Below, piece by piece: positions 23,095-35,905 of a DNA stretch of 64,000 bases (the first letter of the stretch is position 1; the number at the start of each line of letters is the position of its first letter). The translations under genes and the position numbers were made by a program. Source of the stretch: Amoebophrya sp. A120 (lineage: Eukaryota > Sar > Dinophyceae > Syndiniales > Amoebophryaceae); assembly GCA_905178155.1 (NCBI GenBank), contig CAJINV010000004.1:5558828-5622827 (forward strand). The letters are read 5' to 3'. Under the pieces are notes generated by a model, which searched no databases, had not been told where the DNA came from, and saw only the letters and a program-made list of their open reading frames with translations.

Positions 23095-23822
23095 CTGCAG
23101 GACACTGAAATTACTAATGGGATTGTCAAGTCAACAAGAACAAACACGAACAACTGCATCCATTCTGTGAAACTATTTCGGTTTTTGCGCGCAAAATTTG
23201 ACACGAAGACGATTTGCTTTGATGGACCATGGACATCAGCACCACTGGTGTGCACGAATAATCTTCACATATACCACGATCAAAGACCAAGCTCCTTTGA
23301 AAGTGGAACAACCAAGCCACGACGTACGCTTCATTTTTTCGATGCGTTTTTTCTTCGCAACAATCACAATCGAAGGTCAATTTATTTTCGTGGCCAAGTC
23401 TACCTTTTACAAAGTTTCTTGTACAAAATGATCGAAATAAAAATGTCGTCATCGAGAACAATGGGTTTGTGTTGTAAAAAACTTCTCAAATTTTTATACC
23501 GGAGACACCGTTTCTATCTTTTACCAATGGCTACAACAACCGAGTGTGATTTTCAAGAGTACTATAGAGTTTTTGGATTCTTATATCTCATTTGACAATG
23601 AAGAATATAGGCTTTCATCACGAAAGAGAGGAGATAGATTTGATTCGTTGTAAACAAAAAAAATACTTTGATGTACAGTTTAGTACGCTCCGTGGGGAAG
23701 TCTTTGTCTGTACAGGAAGTCGAAGTTGGTCACAAGGGTTATTTCATCTGTACTTTCATTTCGTATTTGCACCCTCGACGTGCTGTGCATCTTCAAGAAG
23801 GAAACTTGAATGGTACTAGCAA
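23095..23822. other. Stretch between gene 6 and the first supported exon of gene 5
   Basis: AT-rich. It may contain the missing first exon of gene 5 and the 3' UTR of gene 6. No coding signal was firm enough to call. Confidence 0.4.
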
Positions 23823-26800
23823 CTAGACGAGCAGCTGCTGCACGTGGGGCAACAGAGGTGGGTCATGCGCCGCGATTTGCTGAAGCAGCCGCGTCATCTT
23901 TTTGCAATGCTCGTCGAGGTCCAGCAAGCACTGTGGCATGCCTTCACCTGATAGGAATATTGCTTTCCCATGGTTCAGAACATCACAAGTCAATCCATCT
24001 TTGATGTCCTGCATGCACAACCTGTCGTGCCGTCAGGCATTCATGAGAAAACTTACATGCTAAGAAAAATTGATCAGAATATACCTTGCGGCGCCACCAG
24101 TTCCGGGCTCTTCTCCGAGACCACTGCACCTGCCTTTCCGCCATTCGCCCCGACGGCTTGATGTCCGCTTCCCGGAGACTCCAGACACCTCCGTTTGGGC
24201 AGCGGTTCGGTTTTGTTCATCAGCCGCGCAAAGGGCTCCGCGAGGCGAATCTTCTCGCGGACCAGGGCAACGATCTCGCACAGGAGGATGTGGTAACTGC
24301 GGAATTGCTGCTTCAGGAAGTTGGTGTGGTCGTTGGCATATGCTCTGCAAAAGTATTCTTCTCGTAGTAATAATTGCAATCATGCAAGACAAATTTCATT
24401 TCCAAGCTAAATCAGCATGACAAATTCCGTTTGTCATGCTGAGCTAATTTGTGTTGCAATACTACGAGTACGATACTTTTGCAGTTCATACGGCATCCGA
24501 ATCGGACAGCGAAGGGGCGGACGAGGAGGACGATATCACAGGAAAAAGTGTTAGCGTTAACGGAATTTGTGATGCAGCAATGCATCACCATCGCTAAACG
24601 TGCCAAAATTTGTCATGCATAGCATGCATATTGGGCTACATTTGTGATGCATGACTGCAATCGGTGAAAACCGTTAATGTTAACACTTTTTCTTGTGATA
24701 GACGATTTCTACGATTCATTTTGATAGGACTACTTTTCAAAAAGAGTACTATGCGAGATGAATTCCATTCATAATAGATTTTTTCTCAGCTGCAAACAGA
24801 ATATATAATGATCGGAATCGGGATTTATTTTTACCTCCGCCGCTGGCGAGGAGGGCATTTCATTGTCTGTCGACTCGTCATCTGCTTCGTGGTTGCCTTC
24901 CCTGAAAATTGCGTTCAGATCACTCATGATGGCGTCGTCTTCGTCCTCCTCTTGATCCGCAACCAGCCCACCAGCCGTCACTAGGCCGTACGGTCCGACG
25001 CCTAGCACGTACTGCGCCAGGCCCGCGTCGTCGTCGTCCGAGCCCGGGTTAGCAGCGTCGCTCTGCGTATCAAATGCAAATATGTCTGGGTCTGGAAACT
25101 TGTGATGCAAGAAAGGGAAGAGTGAGCGCACTGTAATGCGCCGCCCAGTATGGCAAGTTTTTCCGTGGTTCAGAGTTGCGTACTCCGCATGAGAAACTGC
25201 GTTTTTGCATGACAGACAAGAAGAGCTCTTCGCGGGCACGCAATACAGAGTTTAGAGTCATGCCAGACTAGTATGACAAATCTCGCGATCTCCCAGACCC
25301 AGACATATTTGCAATTGATACTGCGCGTCGCAGTCGTCCTCCTGCGCGTTTTCGTCCTCGCTCGAAGAGTAGTACATGGCGGCCCGCGCGTAGGCCGCAG
25401 TACCCGGCAGGGGCGGGCGGATCCCCCGCAGTCTCCGGGTCGGCGGGGCCACGGCAGGTTGTTGTTGTACTCCACCTGCGGGACCACCTGTAGCAGCCGT
25501 GGTTGCAGTTGCTCCACCAACTACGTTGGGAGTTGCACTGCCGTTAGCAACTCTCGGAGGAGGCGCCGCGGGTCCAATCATCATGTTTGTCCCGCCGGCC
25601 GCGTTGGAACCAGCTGCAGCCCCTATTACAGTGAAGAGTGCCCCCCACCCCTGAAATTGCAAAAATTTGCGATGCGAAGTCTCCCTCTCCACATGAAAAC
25701 TTTTTCTCATGCATAAAAGGAGTGCGAGTCTTTGTCTTTCTGATGCAGAGTCTAGGCGTATATCGCATCGCTTGCATGACAAGCGCCGCTCTTGTTGAGG
25801 TCTTTTGCAATACAAATTTTTGCTATAATTCACGATTGGAAACCTGTGATGCTGGTGATAGATGCAAGAGGCCGAATGTTTCATTTGGAAAGAATTGCAA
25901 TACAAATGCTCCCAAGTTCGGGGGTGGGGGCGTTTTTCATTGTAATAGCCCCACCGGCCAGGAAACCGACGCTCTCCATCTGGCGCATCAGCAACGCCTG
26001 CTGCAGAGACATCTGCTGGATCATGGGCATGGGCATCGTTCGTGGCCGGCCAGTCGCAGGACTAGAGCTTTAACATCCGTTAGCATGAGAAGTTGCGCAC
26101 TTGTAGTGAATTTTGCATGACAAATTGCAGGTGGGTCCGCCGGTACATTGTCCCTCTTGCCCTTCTGGGAAGTGCGATCTGCACACCGCAGAATTCAAGG
26201 CTTATGCGGCGGGCAGCTTCTAGACATGGCCTGGGTGCCGTTCTTTGGCCATGTCTATTCGTCTCCCTGTGCTCGCATAAGAGCACTGCAGCAGCCGGGG
26301 CAGAGACGCCAAAAAGAAAGCGCTGCGAAGCAAATGCAATTAGGCAAGAAGGCGCGAAGGCAAGGGCGAAAGGACCAGGCCGAGAGCTTTGGCGCGTCTA
26401 TCCGGCAGGCGCGTGAACTCTCCGGCCTTTTCGGCAGAATATAGACGGGCTGAGGGCAGCAGAGGGCGCTCGTCTTTTCCCCTCGGCCCCGCTTCCCAGG
26501 GTCTATTTGCGGAGTTCCTTGAGCACTTTTCTGCGCTAAAGTTTGCTTATCACGGTCGAAAATGGGCGCCCGGTGAATTTTGGGGTGAATTTTGAAAAGG
26601 GCGCCGGTGAATTTTGGCCTCCGGCTCCTTTTCAAAATTCGCTAGCGCGTGAGAAACTCCGGGTTTTGGAGCTCCAGAAAAGTTTCAAAAAAAGGAAAAG
26701 TCCCAAAATTCACCAGGAGAATTCCTGACCTGGGAATCACGTCGAAGAAGACTCGAGGACCCGAACAAGATGAGGCAGGAACACAGCTGGGAAGAAGCAA

Positions 26801-29800
26801 GCTACAGAGCAAACAAGCAGGCGATGCTAGCATCCATTGCAACATGTCTCCAGACATCCAAGCCGAGCCAGCCGCAACCCGTGAGAGCTACCCATTTAGA
26901 TGCTCACCCAGTGCCCCTCTCCTGTTGAGGCTTCGGCCCCCTCCCTCTCGACCCACTATGAACTCCGCAGAGGCAGTCTTTACTTCTTGGCAACGCACCA
27001 GGCAGCTGCAAAGACGTGCGTCTCTACTTTAGGCTCTGACAGTGAGCGTCACCATCCAAGTGGCACCAGGCAAGTGACAGCCTTTCAACTACTTACACGG
27101 AACGCTGACTGCCTGGCGTCCTTCTCGCGCTCTTCATATGCCCTCTAATTCATGCATCATGCCACGCAATACAAATTCACTGCAAATTCACCCTTCTGTA
27201 TGTTAACGACCGTCCAAGACATAATTCTTGTATGCAACGCCTGCTGCAGAGACATCTGCTGGATCATAGGCATGGGCATCGTTCTTGGCCGGCCAGTCGC
27301 AGTAGTAGCTCCAGTTGTCATCATGTCGCAATCCTCATTTTCATCGTCGTCCCCTTCTCCGTCCTCGCCGGTGTGTCCTGTCGAGAAAAATTCGTTGATG
27401 TGGTTGTACAAATCCGCGCCGTCGGGGACAGCGGCATTGGTAGAAGTGCCCGGATCATTTTTCCGATTTCCCCCCCGACCACTACCGTCTTCCAGTGCGC
27501 CAAAGCCTTGTGCGGTGAGATTGTTGGGCGAGGATATGAAGTTCTTGTTCTGGTGACCTGCCGCTCGCTTGCCACTCTGCTGGTTGTTGTGCTGTCCTGC
27601 AGCAGTTGTGTTGTTGGTGGTGGTTCCACTACCCATAAGTTGTGGACCAATACCAGATCCGCTATTTCTTCCACCGCGATTCTTGTTCATTAGCGGTCCG
27701 GGAAAGGAGTGTTTCGGCTCCTCGTCTTCATCATCGCCCATGGCCTCGTCGTCGTCCGACCGGCTGATAGTATTAGGTTTCTTCCCACACCCACCTGCAG
27801 CTCGTAGTCGTGCTCTCATTTTCATCCTACGGTTCGCATTTTCATCTTCGTCGTCATCATCACTCACATCCTTCCCGTCTGCTCTTATCAAATGCAAACA
27901 TGTTGTTCTCTGGGTCTGGAAGGATGCAACTTCTGATGCTGTCTTCGGATTCCAAAAAAACCTGTGTTGCATGACCAGCCAGAGGAGTCGATTTTGTGCT
28001 ACGCGGAGAGGGCATTTGTCATGCACTCTACGCACCATCAGAAAGGCCGCCTCCGAAAGTCTGTGATGCTAGGGCATGCATCACAGACTACATCATGGGT
28101 CATGCAAAATGTGCATGACAAGTCTTGCATTCTTGTAGCCAGACATATTTGCAGTTCATAGCTCTTGTCCGGCCACCATTTCCTGTCGTAGTCCCCCCAC
28201 CAACTCTCTGTGGCGGGGAAAACGCCGACGAGCTACCGTTCTTCTTTTTGCGCTTCCGCTCCGGAGGCGAGGGGTTCATCTGCGCGGCGGGGCTCTGTTG
28301 TTCTAACCACGAGGCGATGTTGGGATTTCGCACCACCGCGTGCAGAAACCAGTCGAAGAGGTTCTGCAACAAGTGCTTGACGCGCACCACGCCATCCTGG
28401 TGAACCCTGTAGTGGACAAAGGAGGAAGTCGTGGTTGTCGTTGTCGTAGGTGTTCCTCCAGACGATGGTAATTGCTGCGGTTGATGACGCCCCGGGTCTA
28501 CAACTTTTTTGTCGGTGGGTCCTGGAGGTCCAGTACTCGAACTATCCGCCGCAAACGAGCTGGAGCTCGATGTAGCAGCGGCTCCCGTAGTTGCTGCACC
28601 TTGCGTCGAAGAATTCGCACTCTCTACAACTCCGGAGGATGAAGTGAGCCCACTAGCAGCAGTTTTGCTGTTGTTCATCAAACTCGGCGGGCACAAAGCT
28701 CCGGCGGCACCGGCCGGGGTCGTTGTCTTTGGGGACGCGCTTGGGTTTCTATTTTTGGTGTCGTGCGAATGCTGCCCTTGCGGCCTAGAATTTTTACCCC
28801 CCGACGTCCCTCCGCAACTCGGCACAGGCTCGATGAAGGCAAACGGGCCCGTCGGGTGGCACCAGGCCGCCACGGTGCCGACCGCGTTATGAAATGCAAA
28901 AATGTCTGGGTCTAGAAGAGTCGGGGCTTGTCATGCACGCTTTGCATGACCCGTCAGGTCTGTGATGCTGTTGCTAGCATCACAGATTCGTTGAGAGCTT
29001 CTTGATGCTAGTTACGCATGACAAATGCCCTCTCTGCGTGCCGAGAGCTGACTCCTCTTTCTGCTCATGCAACACAGATATTTTTAGAATCCGCGGACAA
29101 CATTACAAGTTCCACTCTTCCAGACCCAGACGCTTTTGCATTTGATACGCGTTGGGGTGCGCCAAAATCGCGTGGAAAAAGGTGAGAAACCGCTATGGAA
29201 GTGTCAGAACCGAAATTGAAAAAATCGAAAAATTTGTGATGCATAAAACCGCTACCAGTTGGAGCCTCAGTTTGTAAATGGCGCATGACAAATTTCGGGA
29301 GCACCCAAATCCAGTCTGTCATGCTGTTTGGGCAAAGAAGACTGCTCCTGTCATGCTGCTCTGACAGCACATTACATACCCCTAAACAGGCTTGCAATCG
29401 GTCTCATTTGCCTGCTCCCCAATACAGGCCTCCAGTGCCCTACATTTTATGCATCGCAAATTTTTCGACTTTGTCGATTTCGATCCTGACACATCCATAA
29501 CCGCCGGATCAAGGGTATTTCGGTGTCGGGGGGAACATTGAAAGAACTGTCGAAATCGGAGGCTTTTATTACTCGGTAAAACAGCGTCGTGAACAAGAGT
29601 TCGCTGCCGAACAGCGTGTAGAGCGCCGCGGACCGGTGCACCACCACGTCGCCCGTGTTATGCAAGACAAAAAAAATGCGTGAGTGTAAGTCTGTGATGT
29701 AAAGCATCCAGCACTGCTACACTTGAACTTGTCATGCTAGCCACCCATGGCGTCCTATCTCATACGTGTTTTCACTGATACTTTACTAGCAGCTGTGCAT

Positions 29801-32800
29801 GACAGGCCAAGGCTTTGATGTCTGTCATGCAGAACAGATTGGTTATGCTGTCACTAATACCCAAGACACTATAAACTGACACAGTTTTTCTTTTTTTCGT
29901 CGTGGATACGTGTCTTCTTCCGTCGAATGCGTTGAGGTCCCCGGGTCGAGTCGCTGCACCGCTTTCCCCTTCGTGATGTACCACTCCGCGAGGGTACGCA
30001 CCAAAGGCGCGCTCGTCTTATCGAATGCAAAAGCATCAGTACTAAATTGCATTACAAATGAGCTCAGCATTACAAATGAAATTTGTAATGGTGTATTTCT
30101 CCTTAGGAAAGAGATTTGTCATGCATAACAGCAATCACTGCGAGTACGATACAGCTTTCGCAGTGCATACGTCTTCGCGTTCAGCAATTTGGCCAAGAAG
30201 ATTTCCGTGGGCTGCCGGCCTTTGGGGTCGTCGTAGAGAGGGTCTACGACTGCTGGTAGTTGTTGTGTACTAGTTTTCGGCTGATGTTCAAGAACGTCTT
30301 CTTCAGAAGATGAGGTTTTTTTCTCGTCCTCCTCGTTCTTCTCGGCAAGAAAAGATCTCCCTTCGGAGAGGGAGGAGAGAAACGTTCTGCCACAAGAACC
30401 TGTACTGCCTTTAGTACTAGTGCCGGCACACTTGTAGAATGGAAAGTCCTTTGGAATGTTGGAGGGAAGCAGTGGAACCCCGGGCGAGGAAGAAGTGGAA
30501 TTTATTGTTGCACCTCCACCGGTTATGATGTTTTTTCCTCCTCCTGCAGTAGAAGTTGTACCAGTACCCCCCGCACCTCCTCCTCCCGCTCGACAGGCCG
30601 CCTCTTCAAACATGTCACTGAAACACCAAATCGACGGGTTTTCCCGCCTTTTGCGGTTCGGAAGATGCGGCGCTGTTGACTTGTTCTTGGGCGCCGGGGT
30701 AGAGGAAGAAGAGGAAGAAGACGAACTACTTGAACTACTGCTTGAGGAGCTGTTTGCGGTGGTTTTCTTGTTCATCTTGTTCTTATTTCGCTTGTTTTCC
30801 TGCAACAGTATGCCCGCCGGCCCGCCCAGCAGCTTTTTGTGCACCATCTGTACGAGGTCCTGCTCCTCGTTCTTCGGTGGTGAGGACGAGGGATTTATTA
30901 CTTCCGCTGCTTCTTTTGCAGCAACCGCTCCTTCTTCGCCTGCGGCCGTATCATGATGCTGTTGAGTCAGACCAGCAATTCTATCACGTGATGAGGAGGA
31001 GGAGCTACTGTTTGCTGCTGTTGCACCTGCGTTACTCTCAGCCACTGGTCGTGGGGCAGTAGTACTTCTGCCGCGGTTCGGCAGGTGATGCGCCCGATAG
31101 TACTCCCGCACGCGGTGTTGTAATGACGGGTGGTAAATAAGCTTGGACGTGGCAGTTTTCTTGTCAGCGGAGGTTGTCGATGGTGCGCCGACTGGGGACC
31201 ATGAGGCTTTTGATGTCGGCGCCGCGGTGCATGAAGGCGGTCCTGAAAGATCTTCAGTACTTTTGCCGGCTTCCATCTCGACGTCGGCAGGGACATTTTT
31301 AGGACCATCAGGTTGATTGTCGCTGCTACAGGAAGACACAACTTGCTCCCGTGTACAATTTTGATTATGTTCCTCCTGGTCTACTACTACTTCCCGTTCC
31401 TCCACAGGAACATCAATCACCTCCCAGCTCGGCGTGGTGTATCTTGCCCGGAAATTTGCCGCGATCACATCTAAGACTGGTTGCACGTACTGCACAGAAT
31501 TCTCCACGGCTACGTCCAGGTGCTGGTGAATGAACATCTGCTGCAGGATGGGGAAAATTTTATCGCAGTCGATTTTTGCCTCCAAAAGCAGGTTCTTCTT
31601 AGCCAAATGGCCCAGCAAGGACAGCTTCTCGACCAGTTCGGGGATCGGTTGGAAGGGCTTTGATATTTCCTCTTCGTTTTGATGAGTCTCTTCATCTTCA
31701 ACCAGATTGCTTTCCAGAAAAGCGGCACTCAACTCGTTGTTCGTGTTCCCAGCAAAATTGTTGTTCATAGCCTCAGTAGTAGTTGCACTCGCGTTGAGTA
31801 TTTTCTTCTTGACTTCGGCCTCTACGAGAGTGTGAATGGCTTCCAGCGCCGTCGTGACCATCGGGCCGATTGTGTGCAGGCGGTTTTTTGCCAACAGACC
31901 CGCAATCAACAGGTCCATCAGTTTATCCAAGAAAAAAACTGCGTTCATCTAAGTCTTTTGGGAAAACTGCATCACAAGTTCGGCTGCCATGACAGGAAAA
32001 ACTTGTTATGCACAGATAGTAAGGGAAAACACATAGGAAGCGAGCCGATCACGCATGTCGAGCATGACAAGTATAACTGTTTTGCATTTTCTGCATCACA
32101 GATTTACACTTACGCAGTTTTTTTCTTGGATACAGTTTGGGCAGAAAGCCGCCCGATTCCAGCGCACCCCACACGTCGTGAAACTTTGACAAATACGGGT
32201 CGGTTAGCTTGCAAGACGAGGTGTACTTCGGGTCCGCCAGCTCGGTTTTTAGGTTGTCGAGGAACTCCAAAGCGTTGAAGACCCAGGTTTGTTTGCACCG
32301 CTGGAAATCTTCTTCCGCCTCTTCGCTGAGCGGCTCTGGTTTCTATCAACTGCAAAAATGTTTCGGTCTGGAAACTTGTAATGCTGCGTTGGGAATAGTG
32401 AATGCTCTGTAATGCACAGGCAAGCATGAGGTAGGATGAGAAATATGAATATCTGCGCTTCTTTGTGTTGCGTTTTTCGCATGACAAACTGCGTTTTTGC
32501 ATGACAGGCAAAAGGGTCTCTTCTTGGACACGCATCACAAACTTTTTGGTCATGCCAAACAAGCATGACAAATCTCAAAATCTTCCAGACCTAGATATTT
32601 TTGCATTTGATAGTTTCACCGGGTTGTCGATGCTGCAGGTGAGGGGGTCGAAACGGCCCAAATAATTGGCATCGTCGCCAAAACGGAACTATCAAATGCA
32701 AAAATGTCTGGGTCTGAAAGAGTGCCAGACTTGTCATGCAGGTTTTCCATGACCCATGAGGTCTGGCATGCACGGCCTAGCATGACAGGTTCTGTGACAT

Positions 32801-35800
32801 CTCTATCATGCCTTTTCCGCATGAGAAACTGCCTCTAGACTTGTTCAAAAGTGAACCTCTTTTGGTAATCATGCAACAAAACTTTTTCCACGATCCAGAT
32901 GTAGCATGACAAGTTACACTCTTCCAGACCCAGACATATTTGCAATGCATAGGAACTGGGGCAGATTGAAGAACCGCCGTGGGTCGGGAAATGAGGAGGA
33001 CAATTCTTGCGCTGTTTTTTCTTGAGGGTCTTCTTTTTCCCCGCCATCTACTTCTGGCGTTCTGTTCAAGCAGAGCGGGTCATAAACCGGTTTGCGCGGC
33101 AAGGTGCGGAGAAAGTGGTAGACCATGTGCGTGACCGTCGTCCACGTATTCATCATGGCGTACTGCCCAGTCGCGGTGTTGAACGCCTTGCACGCTTCCA
33201 GACACAGCCGCGCAAAATATGTCGAGGCCCGGTTGTGGAGGTGCACATTCGTTTTCGCGCACAGGTCCGCCAAGTGAAACTGGCTATGGGAATGTCAGGA
33301 TTGAAATCGACAAAGTTGAAATAACTTGTAATGCATAAAATCGATACCAATTGGACCCGCAGTTTCTCGTCGGTGCATGACAAATTTGGTCCGTACCGGA
33401 AGCCAGTTTGTCATGTCGTTTAGGGCAAAGGGGCTCCCCTCTGTGATGCTAATCAGCACCCCAATTCTCGACCCTTACCAGCACTACAATCTGCATCCCT
33501 TGCGTCCTCTGCAATAGAGGCAGTCTGTGCGTTGCATTTTATGCATTACAAGTGATTTCAACTTTGACGATTTCAATCCTGACACTACCATACTGGCAAC
33601 AGAACGCGTAGTTCCGTCTCTGCCAGTCGAGATTTCCCAGGGGCGACTGCTTGTACGCGTTTAGGAATTTGAGCGTCTCGATATTACAATGAAAAATGCC
33701 CCCTCCCCATATCAAAACGGAAATCTGTGATGCAGATTTGTGGTCACAAATCAGCTTTGTGATGCTAGAAGGCAAAAGATGCGGACTGTAGTGCTGTCTA
33801 GCGTGGGAAAGCCTTGCAGCTCCAGGATGACAGGAGGCAACTGGAAGTGGCAAACAGCATGACAGATTGCCTGCAATTTAGGCCGCAGCTTCGTCTCTTG
33901 GCCTTCTAGCAATACAAGTCGATTTGTGTACTCAAATACAGCATCACAAATTCGCGCATCTTCCGTTTCCGATATGGGGTGGGGGCTTTTTTCACTTTGA
34001 TACTCGAAGTCAAGGCTGTGTGATACATCGCAAACATGTTTGAGTGTGTCAACATCGTGTGGAAAGTAAATTTGTGTTGCTGGTGATACTCGCACCGTAC
34101 CGCAGTCCTTCGTACGACATAAACACAGCTTGGGGGGCTCGTATCATTTTGCGAATGATCGAAGTCATCTATTACTGACAGATCTTGTTGTCCTTTGAGC
34201 AATCTCTTTTGGCATGGGAATGAATCCTGTTTATCTCCCCGACATGTTTGCAAAATGCATATGTGTTCGCTCTCCTCATCGGCCATGTTCTCTTCAAAAT
34301 ACTTCTCGTAGTGGAGGTGAAACATCGTTTCCACCGGATTCGGCAATTCGTGCGTTTTGGTCAGCAAAATCGCGTAGTTCAGGGCGGGCGGAACGCCGAG
34401 CGGCACGGCCTCGGGTCGGAGAAAAAAACACTCCTGCGGGGTGAGCATCGTCTCTGGGTCGCGCGGATCGTCGACCGTTTGCCGCCACGTCAGGAGCGGA
34501 TTGTGGGTGAGACCTGGTCGTGTTTGAACATCACTATAGCTATACCATACTGATTTCACATTTCACCTTCGTGGTTCTACTGGGATAAGTGAGAATACGT
34601 TTTCATGCACAGGAGCAATACGAGTTTCCTCTGCCTGTAAACCTCTGAGACTGATTACACTTCAGTATCACATCAATTCCATGGAACAACGACCTATCAG
34701 CTTGAACATGAAAATTTCTAAAAAAGCAATACCGTGTCGCCTTGCTCTCTCCATGTTGCAGATAAGTCGATACACCCCGACGTCTTCTTTTGGTCTGGAA
34801 ACCCCCACCAGCGGCCAGTGATCCGAGTAGAACCGCGCGGAGGCGAGAACTGGGTAATTTTCAACATGATCGCTTTGATGTGGTTTTTTACTCCTACTTC
34901 CGCTCGAGCCGCCTTTCGTCCCTCCCTGACTCAAAAGAACCTCCGCTGCGGAGGAAGAGGAACTGCTAAAATCGGGCGATGAAGGGCCGACGCCGATTGT
35001 TGTCCCGTTTGGATCTTTGATTGCAGAGCATGCTGTGGTGGACGAAGAGGAGGAGGATGCGCTGCTTGCGGACGACTTTTGGTTGCTGATCTCTTGTTCA
35101 GAAGAGGAGGAAGAGGCGGCGGCGTTGCTATTGACATTCAGCACGACGGCGCCACGCGTCGATTCTTGCTCGTTGTGCGGAGGAGCTCCTGCATGATCAG
35201 AAGACAACATGTCTCCATTTACTATCCCGCCCGGAGGTTGTTGTGCCGCTGCATCATTTTGTTCACCCGCAAGAATTATGTCTGGATCGACGTCCTCTGC
35301 AGGCGGCATTTCCACGTCCTCGTTGCTATCCTCATTTTTTCTTGGCCTCCCGTCGGCCAGGATGTTGGCTGCGTGGTCTCTTTCCAACAAAACAACCCTT
35401 GTTTTTCTGCCTCCATTGAAGTTCGACGCCCTTGCTTCCGCCCGTTCCCTTTCGGCCTTCACTTGCAGACTCGTTAGCTCGTTTTTCCGCTTCAATTCCT
35501 CGATTATTTCCTCGTCATGCCGTGCCATCTCCTGGAGGCACTCTTGCACTTTCGCGAACGGGGCGCGCAGCGGGAGCTGGCGATGGTGTCGCCCGCACCA
35601 GGAGTAGCACCACAGCCATATGACTTGCCCAAACGTTACAATCTCAAACGTTACAATAGAGTCTGGAATTTGTGTTGCATGATGAGCATGACAGACGCGC
35701 ACAGCGTTCCACTTTTTGCAATACAAATTTCGCCAGATTGTAGTGGGGTTCGGGGTTTCGGAACTTGTCATGCGCAATCCTACGAGAGTTGGCTAGATCA

Positions 35801-35905
35801 CGCACTCTTGCATCACAGATGTCCATATTCTATTGTGACGTTTGAGATTGCAACACCTGAGCGGGTTATAAGCCATTGCGTCTCGGCCTCCTCGTCGACC
35901 TCCAT
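23823..35905 (-). CDS. Gene 6: giant multi-exon protein, unknown function
   Basis: Exons: 35905-35857, 35623-34733, 34513 to about 34003 (one short intron inside is unresolved), 33676-33593, 33279-32952, 32684-32613, 32338-32133, 31918-30170, 30013-29909, 29653-29500, 29188-29148, 28882-28161, 27880-27235, 25991-25948, 25618-25321, 25062-24835, 24708-24701, 24528-24491, 24333-24085, 23947-23823. From 33676 to the TAG this totals 5097 nt, divisible by three. Conventional introns: 34514-34732, 24709-24834, 23948-24084. The start is ATG at 35905 (MEVDEEAETQWL). An N-terminal coil is followed by Ser-rich linkers. Helical, leucine-rich blocks resemble ARM/HEAT-type folds (LPKLMDLLIAGLLAKNRLHT; LPLIRR/FLTFFHAILAHP region). 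Acidic, poly-Ser and Gly/Asn-rich linkers and a short C-terminal helix follow. Over 2000 residues; no family confirmed. Confidence 0.75.
24339..24490. mobile_element. Introner element, family C
   Basis: 152 bp. It starts TATGCTCTGC and ends CAGTTCATA, with the arm CTACGAGTACGATACTTTTG. Flanks are TGGCA and CGGCA (4/5). It is an intron of gene 6 and is in frame. Confidence 0.92.
24534..24700. mobile_element. Introner element, family H
   Basis: 167 bp. It starts TATCACAGG and ends TTGTGATA, with arm AAAAAGTGTTA. Flanks are GACGA on both sides. It is an intron of gene 6. Confidence 0.93.
25068..25320. mobile_element. Introner element, family A
   Basis: 253 bp. It starts TATCAAATGC and ends CAATTGATA. 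Flanks are CTGCG on both sides. It is an intron of gene 6. Confidence 0.94.
25624..25947. mobile_element. Introner element, family D
   Basis: 324 bp. It starts TATTACAGTG and ends TTGTAATA, with core GCCCCCCACCCC. Flanks are GCCCC on both sides. It is an intron of gene 6. Confidence 0.93.
25992..27234. mobile_element. 1243-bp composite intron bounded by a 75-bp direct repeat
   Basis: The coding block for TGRPRTMPMPMIQQMSLQQAL occurs at both ends, near 25992-26066 and 27235-27309, with about four mismatches. Removing exactly one period joins the reading frame of gene 6 (total length check passes). The interior holds introner-like GCATGAGAAG and GCATGACAAATT motifs near both edges. Between them is about 1 kb of unrelated sequence, including GGTGAATTTTG repeats near 26570-26640. 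Confidence 0.7.
27886..28160. mobile_element. Introner element, family A (8-bp insert in left arm)
   Basis: 275 bp. It starts TATCAAATGC and ends CAGTTCATA. The left arm reads TGTTGTTCTCTGGGTCTGG, with extra bases. Flanks are GCTCT on both sides. It is an intron of gene 6. Confidence 0.92.
28888..29147. mobile_element. Introner element, family A
   Basis: 260 bp. It starts TATGAAATGC and ends ATTTGATA. Flanks are CGCGT on both sides. It is an intron of gene 6 and is in frame. Confidence 0.94.
29194..29499. mobile_element. Introner element, family E
   Basis: 306 bp. It starts TATGGAAGTGTCAG and ends CACATCCATA, with inverted arms rich in TCGATTTCGAT. Flanks are ACCGC on both sides. It lies 46 bp from the previous introner; only a 41-nt exon separates them. 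Confidence 0.94.
29659..29908. mobile_element. Introner element, family G
   Basis: 250 bp. It starts TATGCAAGAC and ends CGTGGATA, with a T/A-rich arm related to ACACAGTTTTTC. Flanks are CGTGT on both sides. It is an intron of gene 6. Confidence 0.9.
30019..30169. mobile_element. Introner element, family C
   Basis: 151 bp. It starts TATCGAATGC and ends AGTGCATA. Flanks are CGTCT on both sides. It is an intron of gene 6. Confidence 0.93.
31924..32132. mobile_element. Introner element, family G
   Basis: 209 bp. It starts TATCCAAGAAAAAAACTG and ends with the exact inverse. Flanks are CAGTT on both sides. It is an intron of gene 6. Confidence 0.94.
32344..32612. mobile_element. Introner element, family A
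   Basis: 269 bp. It starts TATCAACTGC and ends ATTTGATA. Flanks are GTTTC on both sides. It is an intron of gene 6. Confidence 0.94.
32690..32951. mobile_element. Introner element, family A
   Basis: 262 bp. It starts TATCAAATGC and ends AATGCATA. Flanks are GGAAC on both sides. It is an intron of gene 6. Confidence 0.94.
33285..33592. mobile_element. Introner element, family E
   Basis: 308 bp. It starts TATGGGAATGTCAGGATTG and ends ACTACCATA. Flanks are CTGGC on both sides. It is an intron of gene 6. Confidence 0.94.
33682..34002. mobile_element. Introner element, family D
   Basis: 321 bp. It starts TATTACAATG and ends CACTTTGATA. Flanks are CTCGA on both sides. It is an intron of gene 6. 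Confidence 0.94.
35624..35856 (-). mobile_element. Introner-like element, family J, bounded by GT-AG
   Basis: An inverted repeat CAATCTCAAACGTTACAATA (one mismatch in the other arm) encloses typical GTCATGC and GCATCACAGA motifs. Unlike the other families no 5-bp duplication is evident. The in-frame intron of gene 6 here has donor GTGTTG (35856) and acceptor CAAG (35624). Confidence 0.7.

Noticed and set aside
33900-34559. Possible Ufd2-core motif (ECFFLRPEAVPLGVPPAL) in gene 6
   Set aside because: Only one short block matches. Flanking regions and the rest of the protein do not follow that family, so no name was given.
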